Part shown: positions 42,867 through 52,528 of the stretch, piece after piece
Numbering within the stretch: the stretch's first letter is position 1
Layout: each line of letters starts with the position of its first letter
Assembly (NCBI RefSeq): GCF_018408855.1
Contig: NZ_AP024324.1
Coordinates: 558,001-622,000 of the forward strand
Reading direction: 5' to 3'
Length of the DNA stretch: 64,000 bases
DNA from: Caballeronia sp. NK8
GTDB taxonomy: Bacteria; Pseudomonadota; Gammaproteobacteria; Burkholderiales; Burkholderiaceae
Program-made: the position numbers and the translations under genes
The notes under the pieces: generated by a model
Databases searched by the model: none
What the model was told of the DNA's origin: nothing
The model's input: only the letters and a program-made list of their open reading frames with translations

Positions 42867-44003
42867 TCAGAACGTATGGCGAATGCCCGCCATCACGCCG
42901 AGTTGACCGACGCCCGCATTCGGCGTCGTGCCCGGACCGCCCTGGCTCAGCGTGTAGCGCGCCTTCGCGCTGTTGAAGACATACCCGCTTTGCAGATAGA
43001 CGCCGGTGCGCTTGGACAGCAGATAGGTGCCGCGCAGCGCGGCGAGCGTCGCGCGCGTGTCCTGCGCCGTGTCGACAGTGCGATACACGCCCCCATCGAC
43101 GAACATCGCGGGTGTCACGAAGTACGTGCCCGTGAGATAGAAGATGTCGGTATGCACATCGGCGAGCGTCGGCGACACCGTTTGCACGCGGCGTCCGAGC
43201 CAGCCGCCGCCTACTTTCAACTGGCCGAGCTTGATATAGCCGTTCAATTGCGTGCGAGCATCCTTGTCGCCGCTGTTGGTCAGCGCAATCGGCGCGGTTC
43301 CGTTGAAGAGATTCGCGGCGGCGCCCGGACCGCCGCGCTGCTCGTCGTAGGACGCGGCGACGCCGAACGCATTCGCGTCATAGCGCAGGAGCACCGACCA
43401 CTGCCGGCACGCGTTGTAGTTGCCGGGAATCGCACCCGCACAGGTTCCCTGTCCGGGCGAGTTGCCCGTTCCCGCCGAATCGCGGCCGAGCGCGTACGTG
43501 CCGCCTATCGTGACGCCGCTGAAGGTGCCTTTGTAGGCGACCGTATTGTCGCTGCGCGCATTGGGCATGTATGAATCGAGCGAGCCGGCGCCACCGTAGA
43601 TATCCGGCCCGAGCTGATCGGCATCGACGATGGCCCAGTAAGACATGGTGTATTGCCGCCCGAAACTGAGCGTGCCGAAGCGGTTCGACACGCCGACCCA
43701 CGCCTGCCGTCCGAACAGGCGGCCGCCCTGATTGACGTCGCCGGAGCGGACGTTGAAACCGTTCTCCAGCGTGAAAATAGCCGAGTAGCCGCCGCCCAGG
43801 TCCTCGACGCCGCGCATTCCCCAGCGCGAGGGCAGCGAGCCGGTGATGCCCGGCATCCGCACGACCTTGTCATCCGTCGGTCCCGCGTGCGTGACGAGTT
43901 CGATGCCCGTATCGAGAATTCCGTACAGCGTCACGCTGCTTTGCGCGTGCGCGCCGCAGCACAGCGTAAGCGCGGCAGCGCCCGCCATCATCTTGCGTTT
44001 CAT
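42867..44003 (-). CDS. Gram-negative trimeric porin, last gene of the aromatic operon
   Basis: A 378-residue outer-membrane porin with signal peptide MKRKMMAGAAALTLCCGAHA, the SSVTLYGILDTGIELVTH first strand, GGGYSAIFTLENGFNVRSG and a terminal Phe (GIRHTF). It resembles the porin at 27888 in type but is clearly a different sequence. It lies 30 nt downstream of the extradiol-type dioxygenase gene on the same strand, so it is probably the outer-membrane entry for the same aromatic compound. Confidence 0.9.
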   Translation of the reverse strand: MKRKMMAGAAALTLCCGAHAQSSVTLYGILDTGIELVTHAGPTDDKVVRMPGITGSLPSRWGMRGVEDLGGGYSAIFTLENGFNVRSGDVNQGGRLFGRQAWVGVSNRFGTLSFGRQYTMSYWAIVDADQLGPDIYGGAGSLDSYMPNARSDNTVAYKGTFSGVTIGGTYALGRDSAGTGNSPGQGTCAGAIPGNYNACRQWSVLLRYDANAFGVAASYDEQRGGPGAAANLFNGTAPIALTNSGDKDARTQLNGYIKLGQLKVGGGWLGRRVQTVSPTLADVHTDIFYLTGTYFVTPAMFVDGGVYRTVDTAQDTRATLAALRGTYLLSKRTGVYLQSGYVFNSAKARYTLSQGGPGTTPNAGVGQLGVMAGIRHTF

Positions 44004-44033
44004 GTCTCCGTCCTTTTATGTTTTTAGCGATGC

Positions 44034-44933
44034 CTATGCTTCGGTGTTGTGTATGAAGTTCTCCGGCACGGGCGGTCCCCATAGATAGAGCGAGTCCTCC
44101 GGAGCGAAATCGCCCGCGGGCCATGCGTGTCCCGCCGACACGAAATCGATATCCGCCGAGTACTCGCAGAAGGATCCCCACGGGTCTTCCACGTAATGGA
44201 AGTAGTTCGAGCCGAGCACATGACGTCCCGTGCCCCAGCCTTTCGTGTAACCGGCGGTCGCCATCTGCGCTGCGCCTTCGCCCACGCGGTTCACGTCATC
44301 GACGTCCCATGCCGCGTGATGCCAGCCGCGCGCGCTGCTCTTTGCGAACGCGACGAGGTGATGATCGCTGCCGTGCGGCGCATGCGTGAACGCGATGATG
44401 TCGCGCGACTGGTCGGAGAGGCGCAGGCCGAGCGCCGCGCCGTAGAAGTCGATCGCGCGCAGCACGTCCGGCGAAAACAGCAGCACGTGCGACAGGCGAT
44501 TCGGCCTGACCCGTTTCACCTCGGAACGCGTGCAGTTGCCACGCGCATCCGCCGCGGCGCCCGTGAGCGCATGCGGCGTCTTCGATGACGGACTGGTCTT
44601 CGGTCCCGCCTTGACCTGAATGAGATTGCCATCGGGATCGCGGAACCAGAGGCCCTCGTCGCCATCGACGAATCGCGCGCCTGCGCCTTGCGCTTGCGCG
44701 CGAATCGTTGCGATATCGTGCTCGAAACAGTTGAAGCTCAGATACGCCAGCGACTTGTCCGCCGCGGGCAGCGCGCGCGCCCAGCGCCAGCCGTCGGCGG
44801 CGCGCAGTTCGAGTTCGTTCCGATGCGCGCCCGCACGCGCCACATCGAGCCCGAACGCCTTGAAAAAGCGCTCGGCTTCATCGACTGAAGGCACGTTGAG
44901 CGCGAAGTGATCGATCGAATGAACGGCAGCCAT
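44034..44933 (-). CDS. VOC-superfamily extradiol-type dioxygenase
   Basis: A 299-residue two-domain vicinal oxygen chelate protein, like 2,3-dihydroxybiphenyl or catechol 2,3-dioxygenases. The metal ligands of the second domain appear intact: His149 in LSHVLLFSPD, His205 or His206 in GWHHAAWDVDD and Glu257 in CEYSADI, spaced as in BphC-type enzymes. It should cleave a catechol ring next to the hydroxyls with Fe(II). GGGAGG upstream of the ATG at 44933 supports the start. Third-last step of an operon with a flavin hydroxylase, which could make the catechol, and an FAA hydrolase, which could cleave the ring-fission product. Confidence 0.87.
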   Translation of the reverse strand: MAAVHSIDHFALNVPSVDEAERFFKAFGLDVARAGAHRNELELRAADGWRWARALPAADKSLAYLSFNCFEHDIATIRAQAQGAGARFVDGDEGLWFRDPDGNLIQVKAGPKTSPSSKTPHALTGAAADARGNCTRSEVKRVRPNRLSHVLLFSPDVLRAIDFYGAALGLRLSDQSRDIIAFTHAPHGSDHHLVAFAKSSARGWHHAAWDVDDVNRVGEGAAQMATAGYTKGWGTGRHVLGSNYFHYVEDPWGSFCEYSADIDFVSAGHAWPAGDFAPEDSLYLWGPPVPENFIHNTEA

Positions 44934-44949
44934 GATCGCCTCCCGAGGT

Positions 44950-45798
44950 TCAGCGCGCCGGTTCGTCCGCGATGACATTGCGCAGCACGCCCATGCCTTC
45001 GACGCTCACTTCGCACACGTCGCCCGCCTTCATCAGCAACTTCGGCGTGCGCGCCCAGCCGATGCCCGAGGGCGTCCCCGACACGATCACATCGCCCGCT
45101 TCGAGCGTGATCGCCTCGCTGATGATGCTGATGAGCGAAGCCACGTCGAACACCATCTCGTCGGTATTCGCGGACTGCACCACGTTGCCGTTCACGCGCG
45201 TTTCCAGCCGCAGGCCCCTGACGCCCGGCGGCAGTTCATCGGCGGTGATGAGATCGGGGCCGAACGCGCCGGTCGCATCGAAGTTCTTGCCCACGGTCCA
45301 TTGCGGCGTCTTGAACTGATACTCGCGCACGGAGCCGTCGTTGAAGAGCGAATAACCCGCCACGCAGGCGAGCGCCTCGTCCTTTGCGATATGACGGCCG
45401 CCCTTGCCGATCACGACCGCGATCTCGCCTTCGTAGTCGAGTCCTTCGGAGTCCGTCACGCCGGGACGGATCATCGGCTGATCGTGCGCGACGAGGCTCG
45501 TGTTCACGCGCAGAAACAGCGTCGGATACGCGGGCTGCTCGTAGTTGCTCTCCTTCGTGTGATCGGCGAAATTGAGTCCCACGCAGATGATCTTCGGCGG
45601 GCGCTGCAAGGGCGGCAGCAAACGAAGTCCCGCCATCGGCAGCTTCTCTTCGCTGGCGCTTGCACGAGCCCATTCGTTCAGATCGACGCCGCGCGCCAGC
45701 ACCGATTCCAGTGGCTCGATGCCGAGCACGCGCACATCGTCGCCATCGCGCACGCCGAGCGTCGCTTGTCCTTCCTTGATGAAATTCACGAACCGCAT
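44950..45798 (-). CDS. Fumarylacetoacetate hydrolase family protein
   Basis: A 282-residue FAH-domain enzyme. KIICVGLNFADHTKE starts the catalytic domain (around residue 66), DYEGEIAVVIGKGGRHI carries the metal-binding glutamates and VIVSGTPSGIGWAR is the classic C-terminal signature. The family hydrolyses or decarboxylates C-C bonds in dioxo acids. I start at 45798 (MRFVNFIKEGQ). It lies 16 nt upstream of the VOC dioxygenase gene, the expected next step after extradiol ring opening. Confidence 0.9.
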   Translation of the reverse strand: MRFVNFIKEGQATLGVRDGDDVRVLGIEPLESVLARGVDLNEWARASASEEKLPMAGLRLLPPLQRPPKIICVGLNFADHTKESNYEQPAYPTLFLRVNTSLVAHDQPMIRPGVTDSEGLDYEGEIAVVIGKGGRHIAKDEALACVAGYSLFNDGSVREYQFKTPQWTVGKNFDATGAFGPDLITADELPPGVRGLRLETRVNGNVVQSANTDEMVFDVASLISIISEAITLEAGDVIVSGTPSGIGWARTPKLLMKAGDVCEVSVEGMGVLRNVIADEPAR

Positions 45799-45835
45799 GT
45801 CTTGATCCTTTATCGAAATGGAAAAATTGCAGAGG

Positions 45836-47164
45836 TCAGGCGCGCGACCGATACACCCAGCCGTTCGCGAGCATCGCCAGTCCGGCGATGACAACCGGCG
45901 CCGCGAACAGCGCGAAGGCGGCCGTCAGCGAATGGAAGGTCGCGAGCAGCACGCCGCCCGTCATCGAACCGATGATCGAGCCGATGCGTCCCACCCCGAG
46001 CGCCCAGCTCACGCCAGTCGCGCGCGCCGCCGTCGTATAGAAGCCGGCGACCAGCACGTTTGCGCCGGTCTGCGCACCGGACAGCCCGAAGCCCGCCATG
46101 AACACCGTGACGTACACGAGGAACGGCTCGCCGATCGCCACGCCGATCAGCGCGATCGATACCGCCGCGATCGCATACGAGCCGGACAGCACGAAGAACG
46201 GATTCATCCGGTCCATCAGCCGCGCGTTGACGAGCGATCCGAGCGTGCCGCCGAGCGGCAGCATCGCGCCGACACGCGCCGCATGCGAGGCATCGATGCC
46301 CGCGCTGGTGATCACCGTCGGCAGCCAGCTGCTGACCTGGTAATAGACCCACAGCGTGCAGAAGAACGCGATCCACAACAGCAGCGTGCCCGTGCGATAG
46401 CGCGTGGAAAACAGCGTGCCGATCACGCTTTGTTGCGCGTGCTCGCGCCGCGCGTCTTCGGGCGCGAAGGTGTCGATGGGCGTATTCGCATCGCCGGTCA
46501 GGCGTTCGATGGTGCGGCGCGCTTCCTTTGCATAGCGCGGCTTGCCGGCCATGAAGCGGATCGATTCCGGCAGCCACAGCCAGATCACCGGCGCGAGCAG
46601 CAGCGGAAACACGCCGCCGAACACGAACACGCCCTGCCATCCGAACGTGGGCAACAGCAGCGACGCGACCGCGCCGCCGCCCGCGAGACCGAGCGTGAAG
46701 CCGCAAAACATCAGCGTGACGCGCATCGCGCGGCCGCGCGGCGGACTGAATTCGGACGACAGCGTGATCGAGTTGGGCATCGCGCCGCCGAGGCCCGCGC
46801 CGGTCAGAAAGCGCAGCGCGATGAGCCATCCCGCCGACGGCGCAAAGGCGCAGGCGAGACTGCCGAGGCCGAACAGAATCAGCGAGATCGCGATGACCCG
46901 CTTGCGGCCGATGCGATCCGCGAGCGGCCCGAACAGAAAGCTGCCGACCGTGAGGCCGAAGAGGCCCGCGCCGAAGATCGGCCCGAGTTGCGCGGGCGTC
47001 AGCGACCATGCCGATTTCAGGAGCGGCGCGACATAGCCGACCGACGCGACATCGAAGCCATCGGCGGCAACGACGAGAAAGCAGAGAACCAGCGTCAGGA
47101 CCTGCAGCGGCGAGGTCTTCGCTTCATCGACGATGCCTTGCGGTGCAACGGATTGCGCATGCAT
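45836..47164 (-). CDS. AAHS-family MFS transporter (aromatic acid)
   Basis: A 442-residue carrier. VVAADGFDVASVGYVAPLL (around residues 33-51) is the aromatic acid:H+ symporter first-helix motif, and LADRIGRKRVIA the loop 2-3 motif. This group includes the 4-hydroxybenzoate, benzoate and 3-hydroxyphenylpropionate carriers. Within the aromatic operon it is the inner-membrane importer; gaps are 27 nt to the upstream hydroxylase and 37 nt to the FAA hydrolase. Confidence 0.9.
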   Translation of the reverse strand: MHAQSVAPQGIVDEAKTSPLQVLTLVLCFLVVAADGFDVASVGYVAPLLKSAWSLTPAQLGPIFGAGLFGLTVGSFLFGPLADRIGRKRVIAISLILFGLGSLACAFAPSAGWLIALRFLTGAGLGGAMPNSITLSSEFSPPRGRAMRVTLMFCGFTLGLAGGGAVASLLLPTFGWQGVFVFGGVFPLLLAPVIWLWLPESIRFMAGKPRYAKEARRTIERLTGDANTPIDTFAPEDARREHAQQSVIGTLFSTRYRTGTLLLWIAFFCTLWVYYQVSSWLPTVITSAGIDASHAARVGAMLPLGGTLGSLVNARLMDRMNPFFVLSGSYAIAAVSIALIGVAIGEPFLVYVTVFMAGFGLSGAQTGANVLVAGFYTTAARATGVSWALGVGRIGSIIGSMTGGVLLATFHSLTAAFALFAAPVVIAGLAMLANGWVYRSRA

Positions 47165-47191
47165 GTTGGTGTGTCTCCGATCGATGCTTTT

Positions 47192-48862
47192 TTATTGAGT
47201 GACCAGCGCGGCTTCGTTCGCGCACAGTCCGACAGTGCGTCGCGCGGCCGCTTCGAACGCAAGGTCAAGCGCATCGCCACGCCACGCGACATGCTGGTCG
47301 GGACGAATCAGCACGTAGCCCGCGCCGTAGGCCTGCGCGACTTCCGCTTCGTCGATGCGTACGACCGCGAGTCGAGGCAGCGCACGGGCGGCGCGTTGCA
47401 CGGCGTCGGCATCGAAAGCGGCGCTCGCGGCCTTCGTGCATAGCAGCGTGAAGCCCGGACCGAAGCGATCGAACAGCGATGCGCCATCGGCAAGCCAGAC
47501 ATGCGGCGCGCGATGCCCCGCGCGCGCGGTCGGCAGATAGAGATTCGCGGCATCGGGCGGCGGCGACCCCCCTTCCGCTTCCACGAGCGGCGATGCTTCA
47601 TAACGCGTGCCGAGATGCACGCCGGGAATCACGAATTCGCCGGTGGCATGAAACGCCAGGTAATCGCCGATGGCTTCACGCGCGGCATCGCCCGATGCGC
47701 CCGCTTCGAATGCCGCGTCGGGCAGTCGCACGTGACCGATGCCGTCCGCGAAGCCGCGCGCGAAGGCGGTGTTGCGCAAGGCCGCGGGCCGGCGCTCCGC
47801 CTCGTAGCTCGCGCCGAGCGCATCGCCCGCGAAGCCCTTGATCATCGCTTCGAGCTTCCATGCGAGATTGGCTGCATCGTCGATGCCGGTGTTGTAGCCG
47901 AGACCGCCCGTCGGCGTGAACAGATGCGCGGCGTCGCCCGCGAGGAACACGCGGCCCGCGCCGAAGCGTTCGGCGACCAGCGCGAAGCCCGCCGTCCATG
48001 TCGATGTGCTCTTCACTTCGAAGGGAATGTCCGCGCCGATCGCCTCCGCGATGCGACGGCGCACGCTGTCCTCATCCGCGACTTCGCCCTCGCGCAACTG
48101 CACGTTCATGATGAAGTGGCCCGCGCCATCGACCGCGATGATGAGCGCGCGCTGACGCGGGCTGAAGGTCCAGTATTGCCACGCCGGCGCACGCTTGCTC
48201 ACGCGATAGATATCGGGCGCGTAAAAGTACACGGCGTCCATCTGCCCGCCCATGAATTCGCGTTTTTCGCCGGCCATGCCCGCGAGCCGGATATCGAGCG
48301 CCTTGCGCACGAAACTGCGCGGACCGTCGCAGCCGATCAGATAGCGCGCCGTGACAGTGCGTGTGTCGCCGGCATCGGATTCGATCGTCGCCGTGACCGA
48401 TGCTTCGTTTTGCGTGAAGTCCACCACGCGCGATGAAAAATGAACGTGGCAATCGGGATAGCTGCGGGCGGCGTCGAGCAAAACGGGCTCGACATAAAGC
48501 TGCGAGCAGCGATGCGGCGGCTCCGGCGTCGGCCAGGTGAACGCGTGTCCCTTCGCCCATTCGACCGCGTCGCGCGATGCGGGCTGATGCAGCCGCGCCA
48601 GTTCGTGACCCGCGATCGACGTGAAATACGCCACGTCCGGTGCGTAGTCCGCAGGCAAACCCAGCGAGCGCACTTTCGACGCAATGCCGATGCGCCGGAA
48701 GTGCTCCATGGTCCGCGCGCTGTTGGCATTGGCGGCGGGATGACGGCTGGTGCCGCTCTTGGCATCGAACAATTCGACGCTCACGCCGCGCTGCCCGAGT
48801 TCGGCGGCGAGAAACAGCCCGACCGGGCCTCCGCCCACGATGATGACTTCGCAATCCAGCAC
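47192..48862 (-). CDS. FAD-dependent aromatic hydroxylase (class A)
   Basis: A 556-residue flavoprotein monooxygenase. EVIIVGGGPVGLFLAAELGQRG is the FAD-binding start, LIGCDGPRSFVRKAL (around residues 175-190) the DG motif and VFLAGDAAHLFTPTGGLGYNTGIDDAANLAWKL (around 295-327) the second FAD motif. A thioredoxin-like C-terminal domain follows, as in phenol and 3-(3-hydroxyphenyl)propionate hydroxylases. It adds a hydroxyl ortho to an existing one with NAD(P)H and oxygen. It is the first gene of the operon and divergent from a LysR gene. Confidence 0.9.
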   Translation of the reverse strand: MLDCEVIIVGGGPVGLFLAAELGQRGVSVELFDAKSGTSRHPAANANSARTMEHFRRIGIASKVRSLGLPADYAPDVAYFTSIAGHELARLHQPASRDAVEWAKGHAFTWPTPEPPHRCSQLYVEPVLLDAARSYPDCHVHFSSRVVDFTQNEASVTATIESDAGDTRTVTARYLIGCDGPRSFVRKALDIRLAGMAGEKREFMGGQMDAVYFYAPDIYRVSKRAPAWQYWTFSPRQRALIIAVDGAGHFIMNVQLREGEVADEDSVRRRIAEAIGADIPFEVKSTSTWTAGFALVAERFGAGRVFLAGDAAHLFTPTGGLGYNTGIDDAANLAWKLEAMIKGFAGDALGASYEAERRPAALRNTAFARGFADGIGHVRLPDAAFEAGASGDAAREAIGDYLAFHATGEFVIPGVHLGTRYEASPLVEAEGGSPPPDAANLYLPTARAGHRAPHVWLADGASLFDRFGPGFTLLCTKAASAAFDADAVQRAARALPRLAVVRIDEAEVAQAYGAGYVLIRPDQHVAWRGDALDLAFEAAARRTVGLCANEAALVTQ

Positions 48863-48946
48863 ATCCGTCTCCTGTTTTTTCTGAAGCTGGATGCGAAGTT
48901 AAACGCGTCGCCGCTATAAATCTATACAATGACTTTCATACCCGGA

Positions 48947-48961
48947 ATGAATCTGATTCAT
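48947..48961. promoter_or_regulatory. LysR box (T-N11-A) in the aromatic operon promoter
   Basis: ATGAAT-CTG-ATTCAT, a perfect 6-bp inverted repeat that includes the canonical T-N11-A pattern. It lies between the divergent LysR and hydroxylase genes and ends 2 nt before the LysR start codon, so it could mediate both autorepression and operon activation. A weaker ATGA-N3-TCAT site is just to its left (48930-48940). Confidence 0.55.
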
Positions 48962-48963
48962 AC

Positions 48964-49884
48964 ATGCCGACCCCCGACCTGAACTTTCTGTATGTGTTGC
49001 AGGCGCTCGACGAGGAGCGGAGCGTGTCTCGCGCCGCCGAACGCCTCGGGCTGACTCAGCCTGCCGTGAGCCATGCACTGGGGAAACTCCGTACGCTGTT
49101 TCAGGACGATTTGTTCGTGCGCGCGGGTTCGGTGATGGCTCCGACGCCGGTGGGCGAGCGGCTCGCGCAAGGCGTGGCGCACGTGCTCGCGGTGGTGCAG
49201 GAAGAAATCTGGAGCGCGAAGGCCTTCGATGCCGCGAGCACCACGCGCACGTTCTCGGTGTGTCTGAGCGACATGGGCGTGATCGTGCTGTTGCCGCGCC
49301 TGCTCGCGGCTTTGCGCGAACGCGCGCCGAACGCGACGCTCAAGCCGATTCAGCTTCCGTCGCTGGAGCTGGCGAGCGCGCTTCAGGACGGCGCGCTCGA
49401 TCTCGCTATCGGCTATCTCGGCAAGATGGGCGAGAACCTGCATCAGCAGCCGCTGTTCAGGCGCTCACTGGTCGGCATCGTGAAGGGCGGCAAGACGCGC
49501 AGGAAGATACGCATGACGCTCGATGAGTTCATCGCGCGCAAGCATGTCGTCGCGGGCACGCTGGCGCTGACGAACCAGTTGCTCGAAAAGGAATTGCGCC
49601 GGCTCGGTTCGAAGCTGAAAGTGGGTATCGACGTGCCGTATCTGCTCGCGGTCCCGAGCCTCGTCGCGACATCGGATTTCATTGCGGCGGTGCCGGATGA
49701 ACTCGCGGAACTGTTCTCGCGCCTCGCGGATGTCGATGTGTTCCCCTTGCCTGTCGAACTGCCCGATCTCACGGTGCAGCAGTTCTGGCACGCGCGGCAT
49801 CACAACGATGCGGGGCATCGGTGGTTCAGAGGTCTGGTGGCGACGACGCTCGGGTCAGCCGCCCGAAAACCGGTGCACGTGTAG
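48964..49884 (+). CDS. LysR-family regulator of the aromatic operon
   Basis: A 306-residue regulator. The helix-turn-helix reads SVSRAAERLGLTQPAVSHALGKLR (residues around 20-43), followed by the LysR effector domain (FSVCLSDMGVIVLLPRLLAAL start). The N-terminal style (DLNFLYVLQALDEERSVSRAA) is that of the NodD/NahR/LinR group, common for aromatic pathways. It is divergent from the hydroxylase gene with a symmetric T-N11-A site in the gap, so it is the likely activator of the five-gene operon. Confidence 0.9.
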   Translation: MPTPDLNFLYVLQALDEERSVSRAAERLGLTQPAVSHALGKLRTLFQDDLFVRAGSVMAPTPVGERLAQGVAHVLAVVQEEIWSAKAFDAASTTRTFSVCLSDMGVIVLLPRLLAALRERAPNATLKPIQLPSLELASALQDGALDLAIGYLGKMGENLHQQPLFRRSLVGIVKGGKTRRKIRMTLDEFIARKHVVAGTLALTNQLLEKELRRLGSKLKVGIDVPYLLAVPSLVATSDFIAAVPDELAELFSRLADVDVFPLPVELPDLTVQQFWHARHHNDAGHRWFRGLVATTLGSAARKPVHV

Positions 49885-49932
49885 ACTCGCACGGTAACGA
49901 AAGACTTGACTCACCCGATTCCGGAGACAGGC

Positions 49933-50190
49933 ATGCTGGAACTTCGACCCGGTTGTGAATGCTGCGACAAGGACTTGCCTCCGGATTCGACCGAGGCGCT
50001 CATCTGCTCGTTCGAATGCACCTTCTGTCGCGATTGCGCAGCGAACGTGCTGGGCGGCGCCTGCCCCAACTGCGGAGGCGAACTGCTGGCGCGCCCGCGC
50101 CGCGCGGCGGACAAACTCGTCAAACATCCCGCCTCCACCCAGCGCGTGTTCGATCCGACATGCCGGGACAAGGCGCGGCGCACGCCTTGA
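49933..50190 (+). CDS. DUF1272 cysteine-rich small protein
   Basis: An 85-residue protein starting MLELRPGCECCDKDLPPDS. Nine cysteines are arranged in CECC, CTFCRDC and CPNCGG pairs, suggesting one or two zinc sites of ring or ribbon type. GGAGA is 5 nt before the ATG. DUF1272 is widespread in proteobacteria and has no established function. It converges with the next flavin monooxygenase gene, with one base between stops. Confidence 0.85.
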   Translation: MLELRPGCECCDKDLPPDSTEALICSFECTFCRDCAANVLGGACPNCGGELLARPRRAADKLVKHPASTQRVFDPTCRDKARRTP

Positions 50191-50191
50191 C

Positions 50192-51325
50192 TCATCGGAT
50201 CGTGGCGCCCAGCAAATCCGTCACGTCGATGCCGTTTTTCGCCGCGTCGAGTTGCTCGTCCGGCACCGGTCCTTCGCGTTCGAGATCGACCAGCGCCTGA
50301 TTCAGATCGACATATGGCCGCATGCGGACTTCGTAGGCGGCGAACGCATTCGCCGGAACGTCCGGGCGGCGCACGAGTTCATGCGCGAGCACGAACGCGC
50401 CGACAAGCCCGAGGCTCGTGCCCTGCCCCGAAAACGGCGATGCGCAATGCGCCGCATCGCCAGCCAGCACGACACGGCCTTGCGACCACGCGGGCATGTG
50501 TATTTGCGCCAGCTCGTTGTAGTAGAACTGGTCTGTGCGCTCCATCGCGTCGAGAAACCTGGGGAAATCGCCTTTCAGATGCGCGCAGCTTTCTGCTACG
50601 ACGCGCTTCTGTGCATCGACATCGCTTCGGGACAATGCTGGATCGGGCGCTGCAAAGCCCACCCCGATGCGCAACTCGCGCTGGTCCCGGCTCGGGTATA
50701 TGACATAGCCGAGTTCGTTCATCCGGTGCCCGATCTGCCAGCCATCGAGCCCGATGAGATTGGGCGTCGAAAACAGCGCGAGCACGACGCCGAGCGGAGC
50801 AACAACCGCTGCTTCATCGTTGAACACCTGCTTCCGGACGTTCGAGTAGATTCCATCCGTACCGATCAGGATATCGAAGGATCTGTCCGAACCGCTTTCG
50901 AACTGGACCTTGACGCCGTCCGCGTGCTGGTCGATCGCGCGAATGCTATCGGCATACATGAACTCGACGTTCCCGCTCAGTGCGTTCATCAGCAACTCGC
51001 ACAGGTCGTCGCGGAAGATTTCGATGTCGTCGCTGTCGAGACGGCCCGCACTGTACGTGCGCTCTTCCGTCCGATGTATCTCCTTGCCGTCGGCATCGAG
51101 CATCGACATGCCCTTGAGCCGTGTACGCAACGCGCGTGCGTCATCGAGCAGGCCCATCGCCTGCACGACATGCAGCGCGACGCCACGGATATCGACGGCC
51201 TGACCGCCACGCCGGAAACCATCGGAACGTTCCACGAGCGTGACGGCAATTCCCGCGCGATCCAGCCAGAAGGCCAGCGCGAGACCCGTGACGCCGGCGC
51301 CGGAAATCAGAGCGTTGCGAATCAT
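50192..51325 (-). CDS. FAD-dependent monooxygenase (PHBH fold, TetX-like)
   Basis: A 377-residue flavin monooxygenase, shorter than the one at 47192 and without the thioredoxin-like tail. ALISGAGVTGLALAFWLDRAG is the FAD start, the DG motif is LIGTDGIYSNVRKQV (around residue 155) and VVLAGDAAHCASPFSGQGTSLGLVGAFVLA (around 275-304) the second FAD motif. The substrate is unknown; relatives hydroxylate antibiotics or aromatic compounds. It is on the same strand as alanine dehydrogenase, 84 nt downstream, but probably separate. Confidence 0.87.
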   Translation of the reverse strand: MIRNALISGAGVTGLALAFWLDRAGIAVTLVERSDGFRRGGQAVDIRGVALHVVQAMGLLDDARALRTRLKGMSMLDADGKEIHRTEERTYSAGRLDSDDIEIFRDDLCELLMNALSGNVEFMYADSIRAIDQHADGVKVQFESGSDRSFDILIGTDGIYSNVRKQVFNDEAAVVAPLGVVLALFSTPNLIGLDGWQIGHRMNELGYVIYPSRDQRELRIGVGFAAPDPALSRSDVDAQKRVVAESCAHLKGDFPRFLDAMERTDQFYYNELAQIHMPAWSQGRVVLAGDAAHCASPFSGQGTSLGLVGAFVLAHELVRRPDVPANAFAAYEVRMRPYVDLNQALVDLEREGPVPDEQLDAAKNGIDVTDLLGATIR

Positions 51326-51409
51326 CGTAATTCTCCTTGAGGTTTATCGGCCGAGCCAGAGAAGCGTCTCGTCGTGAGCCGCTGGCAGACGGGTTGCACA
51401 TTGGGCAAA

Positions 51410-52528
51410 CTACCCATCAAGAAGCGACTCCCCATCGACATATTGATAACCGCGATCGCGCGCCACCGCCTTGTAAGTGACATTCCCGTCACACACGTTG
51501 AGTCCGCGGCGAAGATGCACGTCTTCCTTCATCGCACGCTTCCAGCCCTTGTCCGCCAGCATGAGCGCGGGGCCGATCGTTGCATGGTTCAGTGCGAACG
51601 TCGACGTGCGCGCCACGCCTCCCGGCATGTTCGCGACGCAATAGTGCACGACCCCATCGATGAAGAAGACGGGATCGGCATGCGTGGTCGGATGCGACGT
51701 CTCGAAGCAGCCACCCTGATCGATGGCGACATCGACCATCACCGCGCCCTTCCTCATGCCGGCGACGTGTTCCCGGGTGACGAGCTTGGGCGCGGATGCA
51801 CCCGGTATCAGCACGCCGCCGATCACGACATCCGCATCGAGCACGGCCTCTTCGATGCTCTGCGCGTTGGAAAACGCGGTCGTGATCCGATTGCCGTAAA
51901 CCAGATCGAGCTGACGCAGGCGATCGACGTTCTTGTCCAGCACGGTGACGCGCGCGCCGAGTCCGACCGCCATCTGCAACGCATTCGTGCCAACCACGCC
52001 CGCGCCGATCACGGCGACGTGGCCAGGCGTCACGCCAGGCACGCCCCCGAGCAGGACGCCGCGCCCGCCCTGGGCGATCTCCAGAAAGTGCGCGCCGGCC
52101 TGCACCGCCATGCGTCCGGCGACCTCGCTCATCGGCGCCAGCAGCGGCAGTCCGCCGCCCGACCCGGTGATGGTCTCGTAGGCAATGCAGATCGCCCCGG
52201 ACTCTACGAGCGCCTTCGTCTGGACCGGGTCCGGCGCGAGATGCAGATACGCATAGAGGATCTGTCCGGGCCGCAGCATCTGACACTCGGCGGGCTGCGG
52301 CTCCTTGACCTTGACGATCATGTCGGCGGAAGCGAACACTTCCGCGGCCTCCGCGACGATCTCCGCGCCCGCCAGCCGGTACTGTTCGTCGGTCAGGCCG
52401 ATTGCGTCGCCGGCTTGCGCCTGCACCACGACCGGATGTCCACGCGCGGTGAGTTCGCGCACGCTGGCCGGCGTCAGTCCGACGCGATATTCATGGATCT
52501 TCACTTCCTTGGGTACGCCGATACGCAT
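51410..52528 (-). CDS. ald: Alanine dehydrogenase
   Basis: A 372-residue NAD-dependent enzyme that interconverts L-alanine with pyruvate and ammonia. The start [19 protein letters not shown], substrate-site VKEPQ and [10 protein letters not shown], the Rossmann [14 protein letters not shown] and the [21 protein letters not shown] stretch all match Ald. AGGAGA is well placed for the ATG at 52528. No Lrp-type regulator is adjacent, unlike in many genomes. Divergent from a putative oxygenase. Confidence 0.93.
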   Translation of the reverse strand: MRIGVPKEVKIHEYRVGLTPASVRELTARGHPVVVQAQAGDAIGLTDEQYRLAGAEIVAEAAEVFASADMIVKVKEPQPAECQMLRPGQILYAYLHLAPDPVQTKALVESGAICIAYETITGSGGGLPLLAPMSEVAGRMAVQAGAHFLEIAQGGRGVLLGGVPGVTPGHVAVIGAGVVGTNALQMAVGLGARVTVLDKNVDRLRQLDLVYGNRITTAFSNAQSIEEAVLDADVVIGGVLIPGASAPKLVTREHVAGMRKGAVMVDVAIDQGGCFETSHPTTHADPVFFIDGVVHYCVANMPGGVARTSTFALNHATIGPALMLADKGWKRAMKEDVHLRRGLNVCDGNVTYKAVARDRGYQYVDGESLLDG

